Shown: positions 1 to 11,613 of the stretch, one piece after another
Layout: each line of letters starts with the position of its first letter
Numbering within the stretch: the stretch's first letter is position 1
Assembly: GCA_009823395.1 (NCBI GenBank)
Contig: CM020512.1
Span: forward strand, 12,857,905-12,921,904
DNA from: Thamnaconus septentrionalis
Taxonomy: Eukaryota; Chordata; Actinopteri; Tetraodontiformes; Monacanthidae
Reading direction: 5' to 3'
Length of the DNA: 64,000 bases
Notes under the pieces: generated by a model
Database searches by the model: none
What the model was told of the DNA's origin: nothing
Seen by the model: only the letters and a program-made list of their open reading frames with translations
Program-made: the position numbers and the translations under genes

Positions 1-439
1 ACAGAATGTGGAGGAAGGATGGAGAGGAGGAGGAGAGGAAGTAGTAGCAGGAAGGAGCTGAGAAGCCGACGGCGGTGAATTAATGCGGCGCCACACAAAG
101 AATACATTAAAGTCAAGAAGGAAGAGAGACACTGGGAGAGGGGGAGAGAGAGAGAGGGAGAGAGGGAGAGAGAGCGGGAGGACGAGTGAAGGAGAGAGAA
201 ATGAATATTTATGGACCTTCTGAGAAACAGATGAAAACAAGTTGCAGCCTTTTGTGCAACTGTCAGGTTTTCCTGACTCCGGCCACCTGCAGACTGGTGG
301 TGATGGTGAGGATGGTACTGGAGCAGTGCTCCCTACAGCTTAGACTGAACTCAGCAGTTCTCCAGCTGCTTGTTGCTGAAAGAACCGCTGGAGATCCTGG
401 AGATGTTCAGAGGTTCCATTGGATACTGGCTCCAGCTGG

Positions 440-830
440 CTGAGCGCTAGTTGGATGGTGGTTGGATGCTGACTGGGTGCTGGTTGGATGTTGGCTGGGT
501 GCGGGTTGGATGCTGCTGGGGTGCTGGTTGGATGATGGTTGGATGTTGGTTGGATGCTGGTAGGGGGCTGGTTGGATGATGGTTGGATGTTGGTTGGATG
601 CTGGTAGGGTGCTGGTTGGATGATGGTTGGATGTTGGTTGGATGCTGGTAGGGTGCTGGTTGGATGTTGGCTGGGTGCGGGTTGGATGCTGGTAGGGTGC
701 TGGTTGGATGATGGTTGGATGTTGGTTGGATGCTAGTTGGTTGGTGGTTGGATGATGGTTGGATGCTAGTTGGATGCTTGCTGGGTGCTGGTTGGTTGGA
801 TATTGGTTGGGTGCTGGTTGGATTCCTCTT
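440..830. repeat. Minisatellite built on a GGTTGGATG unit
   Basis: A tandem array of short blocks such as GGTTGGATGATGGTTGGATG and GGTTGGATGCTGGTAGGG. The best-ordered part (about 530-700) repeats a higher unit of roughly 44 bp. A long frame on the minus strand rich in Asn, Pro, His and Thr is only the translation of this array. Confidence 0.85.
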
Positions 831-1115
831 CAAACATTCTTGTCCTGGTTGAAACACATTGTGTTGATGTTCTAAGTCTAATCTGTGCTGCAGAAACAGT
901 GTGTGTGTGTGTGTGCGTGTGCGTGTACGTGTAAGTGTGCGTGTGTGTGTGTGTGTGTGTATGTGTGCCTGGCTGTCGAGGCTTTGAAGAATTAGTCCTC
1001 TGTGGAGCCTCAAGTGTGTCCATGTAAGGCTGCAGCGTCGCTCTGTGTGGCAACTGATGATCCCAGCATGCAACAGTGCGATGCGAATGAACCCAGCTGC
1101 TGCTTACCCCACCAC

Positions 1116-1178
<63 letters not shown>

Positions 1179-1333
1179 TGTTTGTGTGTGCATCATGATT
1201 TGGTTTGACTTAATTGTCTTCTCCAACCAATCATTGCTTTCCCTTTCAGGCCGTGATGTCATCAACCAGCAGCTCTGCTCCCAGTTTGGCCAGTGAGTCT
1301 GACAGCTTTACAACAGACTTAGCCAGTTAGTGG

Positions 1334-1377
<44 letters not shown>

Positions 1378-1958
1378 ACACTGTAGCCTGCAACACACGT
1401 CCAAACCTTCACGCTTACATAAGCAGACGGCCACTTTGTCTGCGGGGCCAAATATCAGAGCAGCACCGTGATTGGCTGCCGTCCTGCACTGCGTCTTACT
1501 GTGATCGTCACAAACATCCCAACGCGTCCAGTGAAGCCCAGTGATGACGTCATCAGCGGGACGGGTGAACTTCAACTGAGTGAGGAGCAGCTTCAGGTCC
1601 TGACAGCATGCAGCAGCAGGTCCGCGGTGCCTTCACTGACCTGTGGCAGGTCCGTTTTCTCCTGCAGCAGCAGCTCGACGGATGCGAGGTCTGCTGACTA
1701 TGTGTGAGAACCTGAAGCAGTTGATACTAGGTCCACATTATGGGACCAGAACCACCGTCCTGCTGGCTGTTAGTGCACGGTCCAGAACAGAGGAAGCACC
1801 TTTCATCTCAGAGATCTTCTCAGAGACCCACTAACTGCAGAACAATCACCCTTGTTCCACAAATAAAACAAACACAAATTTCATTCTGAAGGTTCCACAA
1901 TTGTGGAGGCAAAGGATTATAATCGCTGGAATCGCTCTCTCTCTGTCTGCCGCGCGCG

Positions 1959-2005
<47 letters not shown>

Positions 2006-2289
2006 CACAATAAAGCCTAAACAGAAACGCTGCAAAGCGCCACTTTGGCATAGAGGTGAGTGACGCACCGCGCCGCACCGCACGGCGCTGCACCTCAGAA
2101 GGCAAACAGACGGACACACACGGTACCTCTCTGCGGCCAACAGGCTCCGCAGCTCCCGCACACAGAGCCAGAAGTTGTCGCGAGTCCTTCCGTCAGCGCG
2201 TCTCCCCGCCTCGGAGTCTCTTCTGTCGGAAACAGCACCGAGCGGTAGCCCGCTGACCAGGAACCAGGAGGAACGCGGCTGGACGAGGA

Positions 2290-2293
<4 letters not shown>

Positions 2294-2355
<62 letters not shown>
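2294..2355. repeat. (GA)n microsatellite
   Basis: An uninterrupted GA dinucleotide run of about 60 bp, followed about 120 bp later by a (TC)n run at about 2475-2514. The two are opposite-strand complements and could pair as a hairpin. Confidence 0.9.
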
Positions 2356-2357
<2 letters not shown>

Positions 2358-2478
2358 ATCAGAGACAGAGAGCATCACCTACAGTCCGCATCAGCTGGAA
2401 GCAGACAGAGGAAGGGGGGGGGGGGCGGAGTCCAAGAAGCAGATTGATGAGGGCTCGCTCGACCCCTCCTTCACTCAC

Positions 2479-2517
<39 letters not shown>

Positions 2518-3621
2518 TCTGCTCTGTTCCACCTTCTTCCTAACGTCCTGCAGTGCATGGTGCGTTCAGCGGGTGGGCGTGGCCTGAGGCTCACCGACCA
2601 AAGAGCAGATGTTGTGCAGCTTCTCGCGGGTGTTTAGAGGAATCCTGCGGAGGTCCTGGAGGTCGGGAACCAGATCAGAACCCAGTGAGGCTGCTGATTG
2701 GTTCTGGGAACCATCTGACTGACTGAACAGTGTCCCAAGGCCCTGAGACATCATGGGGCTAAAAATCTCAAACCACAACAAAGGGCAGCAGAGAGCAGCA
2801 CCATTGACTTCATTAACTTTGTTAGACAGAAACATCAGCGAGACTGACTGGCTTTGTGTGGGCGGGCACAGCTTGGGTCAGCTGTGCACACAGCAGCTGG
2901 ACACACTGGAGGAAACACTAAATGAGACTTCGATTGGCTTAGCTTATCTTAGCATGGCATAGCTCAGCAGTAGGTGGTCATTGGGAAACACAACAAGCTG
3001 AAGTCACGTCAGCCAGTTCTCATGTGTCCAGCCATCAGATGGGTCAGAAGTAGCGAAGTTCTAGCGGTGATGAAGAGTAGCAGCTTATCATCTGAGCTCA
3101 AACAGTCTCCTGCAGGCCAACTTGGCCCGGGTCCACCTGCAGATCTCCAGCAGCTGCATAAGGGGAGAGGAGAATCTATTGTGGTTAAGTGGTCAATGTC
3201 ATGGAGGTGGAGCAGTGAGAAGGTGGGCGGAGTCAACAGCCGGAGCAGAAATCCCTGAGGATGGATTTTAACTCTCAGTCAGAGACAAATACGAAATTCC
3301 TGCTCTTTCAGCACAATATCCAAAATCATGCTGCAGGTGGCGCTCCTAACAAGTTTGTGTGTCACCAGTCAGCCAAAAGCTCTGCCTCCCCCTCACTTGT
3401 ACCAGGTGTTTATTGGTCAACAGAAGATGTTTCAGTCACATGATCCAGCAGCTGACCTGAGTGTTCTTCTGGTATCATCACACTGGTCCATCGTGAGGGG
3501 CTTTGGTCTGTTGCACTTTCAAATCTCCTTCAACAGCCAACCAGACACCGCCGCTGCTGCTGCCGCCGCCACTGCCACCACTGCTGCTGCTGATGCCGCT
3601 GCTGTGGCTGGATGTGAAGCA

Positions 3622-3635
3622 GTTGCCATAGCAAC
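3622..3635. promoter_or_regulatory. RFX X-box-like palindrome
   Basis: GTTGCCATAGCAAC fits the X-box consensus GTNRCC-N(0-3)-RGYAAC bound by RFX transcription factors. No promoter is evident next to it, so function is inferred from the motif alone. Confidence 0.3.
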
Positions 3636-3914
3636 CCACTCTCTGGAGACCAGCTGACAGAGCTGTGAGCACATTTCAGATCTTCCACTGATGAAGTGGA
3701 GCTTGGCAAGTCTTGCTCACCAACGTATGTTCAGAACAGATCAATGTGACTCTCTCCTGCCCCCTAGAGGACACATTCAGAGAGAGTCACTAAGATCTGG
3801 ACTTAGAAAGGTCTTCCTGTCAATGGACCTGCAGTGTGAGGCTCTGAGAAGGTCCAGGCCAGTGATGGTTGAGATCTATCTTCATGAATGCATGAACCTG
3901 CAGACTTCATTCTC

Positions 3915-4160
3915 TGATCCTGCTTCGGTTCCTGGTCCTGCTCTGGTTCCCGGTCCTGGTCCTGGTCTGGTACCTAGTCTGGTCATGGCCCTGGACTGGT
4001 ACCTGGCCTGGCCCTGGTCCTGATCCTGCTCTGGTTCCTCGTCCTGATCCTGCTCTGGTTCTTGGTCCTGTTCCAGTTCCTGGTCCTGTTCCTGTTCCTG
4101 GTCCTAATCTTTGTCTGATTCAAGGTCCTGCTTTGGTCACGGTCCTGGTTCTGGCTCCCA
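3915..4160. repeat. CCTGGT-type simple repeat
   Basis: Irregular tandem blocks of GGTCCTGGT, GGTTCCTGG and GCTCTGGTTCC. Similar but unlinked low-complexity blocks occur at about 24430-24620, 46617-46690 and 63538-63572. Confidence 0.75.
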
Positions 4161-5223
4161 GTGCTGACAGCTGCCTGCTGGCTGTGGCTGCAGTGCTGCT
4201 AATCCCAGTCTAATCCTTGAGATTAGCTCCATCTCTTTGCCTCCACTCAGTCAATTAAACATTCAGATGATTTTAATCCTTTTGGTTCTGCATCATCAAG
4301 CCGCCTCCCACACGCTGTTAAACATTTACCCGTGTCACTGGAAGAGATTCCTGACTCCACCCCTTCCTCCTCACCACCACTGGGTGAGGTCTATTTCCTG
4401 GAGAGCTCAGGAGGTCAACACATTAGATTTGGATGATCAGTCAGGTGAGCACAACTTCAGGGTCACAACCCTTCACATATATCAGGTTGGGCTGTGATCA
4501 CATGTGGCTCCTCCTAATGCAACATTATGAGACCATCATGCATCATGCAGAACACATTAGGAGGCTGTTTCCCTGGCCTCGCTCAATCCTGGCCCAGCAA
4601 CCCCCCCCCCAGGACAGACAGACAGACAGACGGAAGGCAGCACTGGTAGGACAGCAGGGGGTGCTGTTTCCCACTTGTGTTTTTGTGTTTGTCACTCTTG
4701 ATGACGAGATCATTGCCGGCTCTTGTGTAAAGACTCATCAGGACAGGTGTGACTTTGCTACTCAACATGAAAGCCCCCAGCCTACTGCCCCTTGCTGGAT
4801 GCAGGTATAATGTCCCCAAATATCCCGGTGGTCAGCTGATCGGTCAGAGAGGCTTTTACAGGTGATTTTAGGGCCGACTTCCTCCTGTGTAGAGCGATGA
4901 TTTGTCTTTGTGAACACTTTTATCACAATGCATCGCACACAATTTTAACGCAATAAACTGTTGTGGCAACACTTTATTTATTTATTTATTTATTTTAGTC
5001 ATTTATTTTAAAATGTAAAAATGTTTTTACATTTGTTTCAAAACTCAGACCAGAATTGGATTAACTAGAGTGGATGTGAAGTACAACAAGTGTGAGTGAG
5101 TGGAGCGACAATCATGTTTATGTGTGTGTGTGTGTGTGTGTGTGTCTGTAACATGCTGTACAATTGTTTCTTGAGAAGAAACCATTAAGGAGAGGAAACA
5201 AAGACGACGAACATTTATCCTTC

Positions 5224-5254
<31 letters not shown>

Positions 5255-5446
5255 AAAGCATGCGCGCATGTACACAACCCAGGATGAACAAACAGCCGAC
5301 GCCTGCTCTATGTGTCACACGACTTTGTGACAGGAAGTCAGTGTCATCTGACTCAAGCCGTAAGTCCATCCTGGTCCAGAGAAGATCTCCTTCACCTGCA
5401 CCGGGAGTCCATCAGGTTGAGTCTAGCCAGTCCTGCCTCAAATGAC

Positions 5447-5448
<2 letters not shown>

Positions 5449-5506
<58 letters not shown>
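5449..5506. repeat. (AC)n microsatellite with CAG run
   Basis: About 29 AC units directly followed by TATAG and a short (CAG)n run near 5511-5525. Confidence 0.9.
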
Positions 5507-5510
<4 letters not shown>

Positions 5511-5532
5511 GCAGCAGCAGCAGCAGAGGCAT

Positions 5533-5545
5533 GTTGCCAGGTAAC
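5533..5545. promoter_or_regulatory. RFX X-box-like palindrome
   Basis: GTTGCCAGGTAAC matches GTNRCC-N-RGYAAC with a one-base spacer. It lies just downstream of a (CAG)n run, with no gene evident nearby. Confidence 0.25.
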
Positions 5546-5769
5546 AGAGATGTCTTGTGTTTATTGTGATGACAAAGGACTCTTCCCTGATTTTCATCAA
5601 TTCATCAGGTCCACGATGAAACTCAAACTTTAAGGACTGAAAGACACAAACTCGTCAACTGAGCAAAACAAAACATGAGTCAAAGATCTCAGAGAAATCA
5701 TTAAAACACACAGAGAGACAAACAAACAAAAAGAAATGATTCATTATTACTCATCACAATGTGTCAATT

Positions 5770-5905
5770 AGCCCTGTGATGAACTGGCGACTTGTCCAGG
5801 GTGTACCATGCCTTCGCCCTAAGAGAGCTGGGATAGGCTCCCGCAGACCCCCGTGACCCTGAATTTGAATAAGCGGGTATAGAAGATGAATGAATGAATG
5901 TGTCA
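5770..5905 (+). mobile_element. LINE (L2/Maui-like) 3' tail
   Basis: The sequence carries the phrases typical of the 3' end of a fish L2-clade LINE: CTGTGATGAACTGGCGACTT, GTCCAGGGTGTACC, GCTGGGATAGGCTCC and GACCCTGAATTTGAATAAGC. It ends in an (ATGA)n tail. Only the short 5'-truncated tail is present, with no reverse transcriptase. A more decayed relative is at about 43985-44075. Family assignment is from memory of the consensus, not from a search. Confidence 0.75.
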
Positions 5906-6126
5906 ATTAACACTGAGGTTGTTCGAAGCTAGCTTAGCTTCTCCTGCAGACATGAAGCAGAAATTCACTTCCTGTTTCTCACCGTCAGTGGAGGAAGTCT
6001 TTGATTGGCTTGTAGTTGTCAGAGAAGAGAAATCACTTGACTGACCTGAGTCCTGGACTGATGGGGCAGAGTGTCGGACGCTCTGAAGAGTCATTTCAAA
6101 GCTAACTGGATCTCCAGGGAGCTGCT

Positions 6127-6350
6127 GTGTTGCCATGGCAACAGGGGGCGGGATCTACAGCCATGACAACTTTAGGCGAGATCTGCAACCATGGCAACAG
6201 GAGGCGGGGTCTGCACCCACAGCAACAGAGGGTGCTGTCCGCAGCCATGGCAACTAGGGGTGAGGTCTACAACCATGCCAACACGGGGCAGGTACTGCAA
6301 CCATGGCAACAGGGGGTGGGGTCTACATCCATGGTAACAGTGTGTATGTC
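6127..6350. repeat. Minisatellite of CCATGGCAAC units, starting with a perfect X-box
   Basis: About six units of roughly 34 bp share the core CCATGGCAAC followed by AGGGGGCGGGGTCTACA-like sequence. The first unit carries a perfect palindromic RFX X-box, GTTGCCATGGCAAC, at 6129-6142. Later units keep mostly half sites. Whether RFX proteins bind here is inference. Confidence 0.75.
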
Positions 6351-7444
6351 TGCGGTGGAAAAAAAAAATAAAACTGACAAACTGACCATTGAACGGAAAT
6401 CTGTGAAAAAAAAAAACAGCAACTAGATGATTAACTGACTTCTCCCTGATTGGGCCAATGTCAAAGGGTAGTCTGCCCAGTCTGCCTCAGTGATGCTGAG
6501 TTCATCACGTCTGCAGCTCAACACTGCCCCCTGCAGTGGCTCGATCAGGCCGGCAGATGGATACATCTGGTTTTATTGATATCAATAATGGATCTTAATG
6601 TGACTTTATTGATGAATATGTTGGGGAAAATATTTGTAATCAAACATAACAGAGGAGGAAACCTGCAGAAAGAAGTATTAGATAGAATAATATTTATGAA
6701 ACCACACTGCCCTCCAGTGACAGCATCCCCTCATTACAAGTCGCTGACACCTGCTCTACATCAGTCCAACCACTAGGGGGCGGTCGACCCTTACTTTTAC
6801 TGAGTTTGTGTCACTAGGGAAGTGTGGGACGCTAGAATGTGGAGTGGAGTGGATCAGAGCAGCTGAGTGTTTGCTTTGATTGTAGCAGAACTGGAAGCAT
6901 CTCGCTGGGTCTTAGAATTAAAACACATTAATTTCAGCGATGTTTTCGGTTCTTTTTCAATATACAGAATTCTCCAAGAAAAGTCCAAAAAAAAGTGAAG
7001 AGAAAATACGTTTTATTCAGAAGTGACAAGCAGGAAGTTGAAATGTACACAAGCTGATGAAGTTCTGGAGCTTCTGGTTCAGACTGCAATAATGATTCAT
7101 GACTGACAGTTGTGACACAATCTTGCTTGTTTTTTATTTAGTCAAATATCTGATTGGAATATTTACAATTGGATGCAAACAAATGAGTTCATTAAGTAAA
7201 TACATTTTTCATAGTATGACTTTCTTACTTGTGAATTCAATGATTTGGGCAGCTCCCCCTGCAGGTCCAAAGCATTGCTACACACAGATATGCTACTTTT
7301 TCCGTTTTGAAGACTCACATTACATCATCATCATCTTCATTGTCAGCATCATCATCATCATCAAACATACATAAACATTTAACCAGCATTCTCTGAATTC
7401 ACCTTCTTGTCTTCACTGGATGAACAGAGATAACGGTGTGATGG

Positions 7445-7477
<33 letters not shown>

Positions 7478-7778
7478 ACAGCAGACTTGCGTCTCCTCTG
7501 ATGTTCCTACTACTGTCAGCTTTTTGCATCATGCGACTGTGATGTCATGTGACTGACTGACTCCTCCAGACGTCCAGGCTGCAGAAAGAAACCTGAGGAG
7601 AAGTTCTTGTGCTCCTCTGGGATGGTGTGAAGGTCTCTCACCTGACCACAGGAATGACAGCAGGCTGTTGGCTGAGGTGTCACATGAGAACATATTACCA
7701 CAGTTGAAGACGGCATCTTCCATTTGCATCGTCAAAATCCTCTTGTGAAGAAAATAGGTCAGTTGGATCTCCGGCCAA

Positions 7779-8777
7779 TCAGGCGAGAGGACTGCGACGA
7801 CTGGGCGTGGCTCTACACTCCAGGATCTTCTTGAAGGCCTTCCTGAAGCTGTCATCCAGGAAGGCGTAGAGGAAGGGGTTGAGGCTGCAGTTGGCGTAGC
7901 TGAGGCTGGTAATGAAGTAAGCGATGCCGACCACCAGGGGGGTGGGCTGCAGGTCGGTGGTCAGCACCACGATGGTGCTGAGGTGGTACGGTGTCCAGCA
8001 GAACAAGCAGACGGCCAGGACGACGAAGACCATGATGGTCACCCTCTTCTTGGCCTTGTCCAGAGCCTTGCCGTTGCTGTTGAGCCGCATGTTCCTTAGC
8101 TTGTAGAGCATGGCGGAGTAAAGGATGCAGATGGTGGAGATGGGGATGACGAAACCCAGGACCAACATGTAGATCTTGCTGGCCCTGTGCCACACCACCT
8201 CGGGGACGGGGAAGTCTAGCAAGCACCTACTCCTGCCGTCCAATGACACGTTCACGTGGGCGAAAACGGTGAAGGGAATGACGATGACAATGACCAGGAG
8301 CCAGACACACAGCGCGGTGACCTTCGCCGCCCGGTAGGTGCGGTAGGGCGTCCGCCTGGAGTTGACAGTGGCCAGAACAACCAGGTAGCGGTCGGCGCTC
8401 ATCACTGTCAGGAAGTAAACACTGGAGAAGATGTTGTAGTGGTCCACGCTCAGGATGACCTTGCACAGGACCTCCCCAAAGGGCCAGTGGCGCAGCAGGT
8501 GTTCGGCGATGTTGATGGGCAGCACCAGTGTGAAGAGGGCATCAGCCACGGCCAGGTTGAGGATGAAGGTGTTGGTCACCGTCTTCATCTTGGGGGCCTT
8601 CATAATGACATAGATGACGGCTGTGTTGCCCGTCAGCCCCACGGCGCAAATGATCGAGTAGATGACGGGCAATCCCACATAGAGGTCGGCGTCGAAGGTC
8701 GACTCTGGGCAGCCCGAACTGTTGGCCTGTGAGGAGTTGTTGCAGGGGAGCGGAGCCTCCACAGACGCGTTCCCCAT
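7779..8777 (-). CDS. npbwr2: Neuropeptides B/W receptor (type 2-like), class A GPCR
   Basis: A single-exon 332-residue receptor of the plasma membrane; the family binds neuropeptides B and W and couples to Gi. ATG at 8777 is chosen because it gives the family-like N-terminus M-G-N-A-S with several N-glycosylation sites (N3, and the NSS sites at 14 and 19); upstream frame sequence is not family-like. Hallmarks seen: G-N at 50-51 in TM1, L-A-V-A-D (D79) in TM2, C105 before TM3, D-R-Y at 129-131, C-W-T-P in TM6, N-P-F-L-Y in TM7, and a Cys near the C-terminus (I-L-E-C-R) suited to palmitoylation. The stretch A-E-H-L-L-x-H-W-P-F-G-E and V-D-H-Y-N-I-F-S-S fits NPBWR2 better than NPBWR1, though other parts are mixed. 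No frameshift is seen. Upstream lies a CpG-rich region. Paralogue letter (a/b) cannot be assigned. Confidence 0.9.
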   Translation of the reverse strand: MGNASVEAPLPCNNSSQANSSGCPESTFDADLYVGLPVIYSIICAVGLTGNTAVIYVIMKAPKMKTVTNTFILNLAVADALFTLVLPINIAEHLLRHWPFGEVLCKVILSVDHYNIFSSVYFLTVMSADRYLVVLATVNSRRTPYRTYRAAKVTALCVWLLVIVIVIPFTVFAHVNVSLDGRSRCLLDFPVPEVVWHRASKIYMLVLGFVIPISTICILYSAMLYKLRNMRLNSNGKALDKAKKRVTIMVFVVLAVCLFCWTPYHLSTIVVLTTDLQPTPLVVGIAYFITSLSYANCSLNPFLYAFLDDSFRKAFKKILECRATPSRRSPLA

Positions 8778-9059
8778 AGTGGAGAAAAATGAGAAGAGAA
8801 GAAAAAGAAGAAGGATGGCTGGCTGAGGAAGTCGAGAGACAACAAGGAGCTTCACCACCTGGACCAGTCGGTGGCGCTGCAGAGACCAGTAGTCACCAGT
8901 AAACCAGTAGGTGGTGGTGCAGAGACCAGTAGACACTAGTTTACCAGTAGGTGGCGTTGCAGAGAACAGTAGACACCAGCAGACCAGTTGGTGGCAATGC
9001 AGAGACCAGTAGACCAGTCGCTCCTGGCCAGCTGTTCACTTGGTTGACGGCACCATCAG

Positions 9060-9300
9060 AAAGTTTACCGTCTCGCCGCCACTTCCGGCCAGCTTTGCGA
9101 GGCTCGAGTCCCGACCCTTACTCTGCCGCCACCCCCCGCCTTCCCGCTGCTCCCTCGGCGACTCCCGCGCGCTTTGGAGACGCGGCCGTGGTTATTACGC
9201 ACCGGGGCCAGCGCACGAGCGCCCACGCACAAACGCCCAGACAGCCGGGCCACAGGCGGTCCACGGGTGGGAGTTTTGTCAAAGTCAAAATGCAGAGAAG
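9060..9300. promoter_or_regulatory. CpG-dense region, possible promoter
   Basis: This stretch is rich in CG dinucleotides (for example CGCGCGCTTT, GACGCGGCCG, CACGAGCGCC). It sits 0.3-0.5 kb upstream of the npbwr2-like start on the minus strand and could be its promoter or first untranslated exon. No conserved protein is encoded. Confidence 0.4.
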
Positions 9301-10330
9301 GGATGTTCCGAAACAGATGCAGGAGGAGGAAGTTGTCTCCGCCGTGGAGCTCAAACTGACCGTCGTCACCGGCTGCAGCCTCTTTTCTCTCCTCTCCCTC
9401 AGTCGGGCTCCGCCCCCTTAGTGACGTGACGGCCGGGGAGCGCTCCGTGTCAATCATGCTGTTACTTCTGCCGCCGCTGCGACTGAACCCTCTCCTCCTC
9501 ACCGCTGTCTCGATACTGAGTGGATCCACGGCTGTGACTTCACCTGCCAATCAAGACAGTGTCCGTGACGTCACTGAACAGACAGAAAGAGAAGTTTAAA
9601 GATGATGATGGGGGTGGTGATTGATCAGGTTGATATCAGGATCAGTGATGTTTTGTGTTGTATCATTTGTTGCTGTTGTTGCTGCTGCTGTTGTGGAGTT
9701 CCAAGTGGATCAGTTGATTTTTCAGCTTCAGTTCCTAAGTGGAGTATCAGGTTTGAACGCCACTCTGCACTCCTGTGTAACACAATCAAAGCTGGAGGCA
9801 CAAAGGGCTCTGTGTGTGTGTGCGCGTGTGCGTGTGTGTGCCATTGCTAACATGCAACCATAACATCCAGCAGCAGCGAGCAGTCAGTGAAGCTATGATG
9901 CAGCAGCAGGTAAACAGCAGCTGTCAGGCTTGATAAACGATCCCAGATATCATCTGTCAGCAGTGTTGCTGGGAGCCTGGTGAGAGCAACACAGGAAGCA
10001 CTTCACACAGCAGCACAGCAGCACCCAAAGTTACCTTTAAAACACCTTTTCACCTGGAAGGTAGGCTGAGACTCCGCCCACTGCTGAGCCACAACTTCCA
10101 CGTCACTGTCCCACCTGAAGTTGAACCATCACTAACTGGTTTGAATGATGCTGTATGTGTGTGTGTGTGGTTTGAGTTTGTTGGTGATAGTTGGAGATGC
10201 AGTTTGTGTTGGAACTGTCTAAACATCTCCCATCCTCATTGCCCCTCCTCTCTCCCTCCCACCTCCACCTCCTCTCTATTCTCAGCCCCTCCTCCTTGCT
10301 CCTCCTCGGGGTGATTAGCTGCGCTCTGCT

Positions 10331-10343
10331 GTTGCCTGGCAAC
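10331..10343. promoter_or_regulatory. RFX X-box-like palindrome
   Basis: GTTGCCTGGCAAC matches GTNRCC-N-RGYAAC with a one-base spacer. The identical 13-mer recurs at 16246-16258. Confidence 0.3.
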
Positions 10344-11558
10344 CAGACTAATGATGGTGTGCCATTACCCTGCAGCAGGTCCAGACGTCCACCAGGAGAA
10401 GACAGATGGTGTCAGAGTCCATCAGGCTCCGCCTCCACCATCGGATTGGTGGAATTAATCACATTTTACCTTCAGCTGGGGCTGAAAACACCTTCATCTG
10501 CTACAACATGTGCAACACATGCAACAGGTGCAACAGGTGCCTGATAGTCCTGGTCAGACGACACCTGAAGATGTTTCTGTCCGAATGTTCCCACCATGTG
10601 GACCATCAGCCTGCTTCTCCAGCACCGACACAGGAAGTCCAGCTGCTCCAAGACCCTCCCACAGAGGGCCGAGTCAGGAGACATCTCTCCGGCTGATTGG
10701 CTTTGACGTTGTGGTCGCAGTGTCTTCAGGTGATGGATCTGGACCTTTGTCTCACAACATCACCCTGGCCAACAGCTGCTGCTGCTGCTGCTGCTGCTGC
10801 TCATAAATTTGGCACAGCTTTGTAAAAACGAGGGGACAGTCTTTCACCTGATTGGTTGCAGGTGCCTGCGGGGGCGGCAACACGTCCCTCTTCACCGCCA
10901 GTGCACCAATGAGCAGCTGCGTGATGGTCTGGGTTTGTCTCTTGTCTCTGCAAGGTGTGTGGCAGCTCAACCTTTTCCCCAGCTGCAGCTGAGAACCACC
11001 TGTCATCCATCCACACTAATCAAGCACTGGTGCTGCACCTTGAGATTCTGCTTCCTTTCTCCATCAGATTTTTGTATTTTTTTGTTGCCAGCATTGTGTG
11101 TGTGTCTGTTTGTGAGTCTGTATGTGTGCATTTTGTTTGCCTTTGAGTTGTAATTTGTAATTGTTGACCTTTTTGAGTTGAATGTCAGGTGGTAACACAC
11201 GACCAGCTGCTTCCCAGTGAAAAATATAACTTTCAGTTGCACCTGAAAGTTGAGATGGAGATTAAAATTAAAATTTAATGCAAAACCTTCAAAAGATTAT
11301 TTAGAATATTTTCAGTGAGACGTGTTGAGGGAGAGACAGAGTGGAGGGATGGTTGAAAGATGGAGGAAATCTCATTACTGACAGAGAAGCTGAGTGTGTG
11401 TGTGTGTGTGTGTGTGCGTGTGCATGTGCGTGTGTGTGTGTGCGTGTGTGTGTGTGTGTACCCTGTTCGTGCCACCAGCGACACTCACAGACTGGATTCC
11501 TTGGTAACAACATCGTCATTTCCCTTAATGATCCCTCACTTCACCAGGAGGTCAGTCT

Positions 11559-11613
<55 letters not shown>

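Larger units (their letters stand above)
1..2600. other. Non-coding repeat-rich stretch with a CpG-dense patch
   Basis: I see no convincing gene here. The first 190 bases are purine-rich (GAGAGG runs). A minisatellite fills about 440-830, and (TG)n, (GA)n, (CA)n and (TC)n microsatellites occur at about 900-960, 1120-1178, 1335-1376, 1960-2004, 2294-2355 and 2475-2514. About 2030-2290 is visibly CpG-dense and could be a promoter or 5' exon of a gene lying mostly outside the window, but no splice-consistent coding exon was recognised. Open frames here are poly-Val/Cys, poly-His/Thr or poly-Ser/Leu translations of the repeats. Confidence 0.6.
2600..7778. other. Intergenic, no gene recognised
   Basis: No conserved coding exon was found. 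The stretch contains a CCTGGT-type simple repeat (about 3915-4160), (CA)n arrays (about 5225-5255 and 5449-5506), a LINE tail (about 5770-5905), a 34-bp-type minisatellite with X-box half sites (about 6127-6350) and a (GT)n array near 7445-7478. The remainder is unique-looking AT-rich sequence. Confidence 0.6.

Noticed and set aside
447..1073. Asn/Pro/His/Thr-rich frame on minus resembling a repeat protein
   Set aside because: It is a direct translation of the GGTTGGATG minisatellite and the (GT)n next to it.
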